Source: Streptomyces sp. NBC_00820 (GTDB lineage: Bacteria > Actinomycetota > Actinomycetes > Streptomycetales > Streptomycetaceae). Taken from it: 64,000 nucleotides of DNA. The stretch is from assembly GCF_036347055.1 (NCBI RefSeq), contig NZ_CP108882.1, positions 1,178,001 to 1,242,000 of the forward strand, written 5' to 3'. Below, one piece after another: positions 62,919-64,000 of this stretch. The position numbers and the translations under genes are program-made. The number at the start of each line of letters is the position of its first letter. Position 1 is the stretch's first letter. The notes below the pieces were generated by a model. The model did not search any database, was not told the DNA's origin, and saw only the letters and a list, made by a program, of their open reading frames with translations.

Positions 62919-63830
62919 TCAGCGGGAACGCGGATCGGCACCGGGCGGAGCGGAGTCGGATGAACCGGCCGCGGACACTCCCGACGGAGTGGTCACCGAG
63001 CGGCCGTCGCCGGTGGTTCCCGAGCGGCCGCCGGCAGTGGCCCCCGCGCGGGCGCCGGCGTCGAGCAGCGCGGCCAGGTCCGCGAGCACCACCCACGGCC
63101 CCGGGTGGACGCCGGCCGGATCGCTCAGCACCCGGCTGACGGTCTCCCGCGGCGGCGGGTCGCCGAGCGAGGTGACCACCAGGGAGGCCCCGGTGAAGTC
63201 CTCCTCCTCGGTGTAGGCGCTGGTCGTGACGGCACAGGTCAGCCCGGCGCCGAGCGCGGCCAGCATTCCGTTGCGGCTGTCCTCGATCGCGACGGCGTCC
63301 GACGGATCGACACCCAGCCGGTCCACGGCGAGGGCGTATATGTCGGGAGCGGGCTTCTTCCGTCGGACCACGTCCCCGGCGAACACGCCGAAGTGAGCGG
63401 CCAGTTCCGGGCCCATGGCCAGTTCGAGCACGGCGCGGACGGACGCCTCCGCGGAGGTGGAGGCTACCGCGAGCGTCCACCCGGCCTCGTACGCCTGCGC
63501 CGCGACCCGTCGCACGCCGGGCCTGGGCGGTATGCGCCCGCCGCGGATGATCCCGGTGTAGATCTCGGTCTTGCGCCGGTGCCAGCCGGCAAGTTGCTCC
63601 TCCAGCGCGGCAGGGTCGGCGGGGAGACCGGCGGCAGCGACGAAGTCCGGGGTCAGCAGTGTCCGCATCCGCTCCTTGCCGCCGCCGACCTTCAGCTTCT
63701 CCGCGTACTCCGCGTCGGTCCACCGTACGGGGAGGCCGAATTCCGCGAACGTCTCGTTGAACGCGGGCAGGTGTCCGTCGCGTTCGGTGTCGGCGAGGAC
63801 GCCGTCGCAGTCGAAGACGAGCGCGGGCAT
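62919..63830 (-). CDS. HAD-superfamily phosphatase (CbbY/beta-phosphoglucomutase-like)
   Basis: 303 residues. The HAD motif I reads FDCDGVLADTE, motif II VASTSAEAS, motif III KKPAPDIY, and motif IV EDSRNGMLAA with the acidic pair. The tail of about 55 residues is Ala/Gly/Ser-rich and unusual. In this operon it may dephosphorylate sugar phosphates or remove dead-end products. Stop at 62919, start ATG 63830. Confidence 0.88.
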   Translation of the reverse strand: MPALVFDCDGVLADTERDGHLPAFNETFAEFGLPVRWTDAEYAEKLKVGGGKERMRTLLTPDFVAAAGLPADPAALEEQLAGWHRRKTEIYTGIIRGGRIPPRPGVRRVAAQAYEAGWTLAVASTSAEASVRAVLELAMGPELAAHFGVFAGDVVRRKKPAPDIYALAVDRLGVDPSDAVAIEDSRNGMLAALGAGLTCAVTTSAYTEEEDFTGASLVVTSLGDPPPRETVSRVLSDPAGVHPGPWVVLADLAALLDAGARAGATAGGRSGTTGDGRSVTTPSGVSAAGSSDSAPPGADPRSR

Positions 63831-63834
63831 GGTC

Positions 63835-64000
63835 TCAGCCCGCCCGCCCGGCGCTGCCGAAGAGCCGCATCAGGGAACCGGCCAGGTCGACGACGTCCTG
63901 GCGTACGGCCCGGAAGAGCGACGGCGGGTCCCACTTCTGCCGCTCCGCCGCCGTTTCGAGGAAGGCCAGGTTCGACTTCATGTACGTCTCCTTGAGGGCG
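63835..64000 (-). CDS. Partial CDS, C-terminal end of an unknown protein
   Basis: 54 codons visible, stop at 63835-63837. Sequence reads ALKETYMKSNLAFLETAAER, then QKWDPPSLFRAVRQDVVDLA and a short tail. No family was recognised. It lies 4 bp before the HAD gene start, so it is the upstream member of the dha operon. Confidence 0.55.
   Translation of the reverse strand, partial: ALKETYMKSNLAFLETAAERQKWDPPSLFRAVRQDVVDLAGSLMRLFGSAGRAG

Overview
The window is high-GC DNA with the codon habits of a Streptomyces or close relative: mostly C/G-ending codons, GTG starts, stop/start overlaps such as GTGA, many Sec and Tat exported proteins, MocR, SUKH and LLM/F420-type families, and a TPP riboswitch. 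No rRNA, tRNA, transposase, integrase or CRISPR array was recognised.

Region 1 (1-19953) is most of a non-ribosomal peptide cluster. A salicylate synthase (18583-19953) and a salicyl-AMP ligase (16915-18564) point right. Two giant NRPS genes point left (5534-16699, and 1-5537 running off the window). Domain order is ArCP-Cy-A(pseudo-MT)-PCP-Cy-A-PCP-Cy-A-PCP, then docking-Cy-A(MT)-PCP-TE. All four A domains carry cysteine-type pockets, so the predicted product is a salicyl-capped chain of four cysteine-derived thiazolines, longer than pyochelin (two). The A cores of modules 2 and 3 are an almost identical 0.9 kb duplication in foreign codon usage, and the TE has Cys in place of the nucleophile Ser.

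Region 2 (20000-27300) holds a decayed glycolate-oxidase Fe-S fragment beside an L-lactate permease, a MocR regulator with an inverted repeat over its own start, a phosphodiesterase, a SUKH protein and an LLM-class oxidoreductase.

Region 3 (27400-34500) is mostly secreted cell-wall biology: an amidase, a Zn D-Ala-D-Ala carboxypeptidase, two paralogous small secreted proteins, a DUF5937-type regulator, a SUFU-like protein and a secreted PAF-acetylhydrolase-like esterase.

Region 4 (34675-42027) is a five-gene operon with a poly-gamma-glutamate synthase pair (PgsB, PgsC), a membrane sensor-like protein lacking a kinase, an NlpC/P60 hydrolase and a GT39-type glycosyltransferase. No PgsA is visible. 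About 1 kb without genes follows.

Region 5 (43072-64000) contains a DUF485/SSS solute symporter pair, a flavodoxin-like reductase, a methyltransferase, an SRPBCC protein, a GH32 fructanase with a LacI-type operator, an AraC pseudogene, a large secreted DNRLRE/amidase protein with a one-gene partner, a thiamine salvage unit (NCS1 transporter, TPP riboswitch, thiM, thiE), a PP2C phosphatase, two small secreted proteins and a dhaK-dhaL-HAD operon that runs off the right edge.
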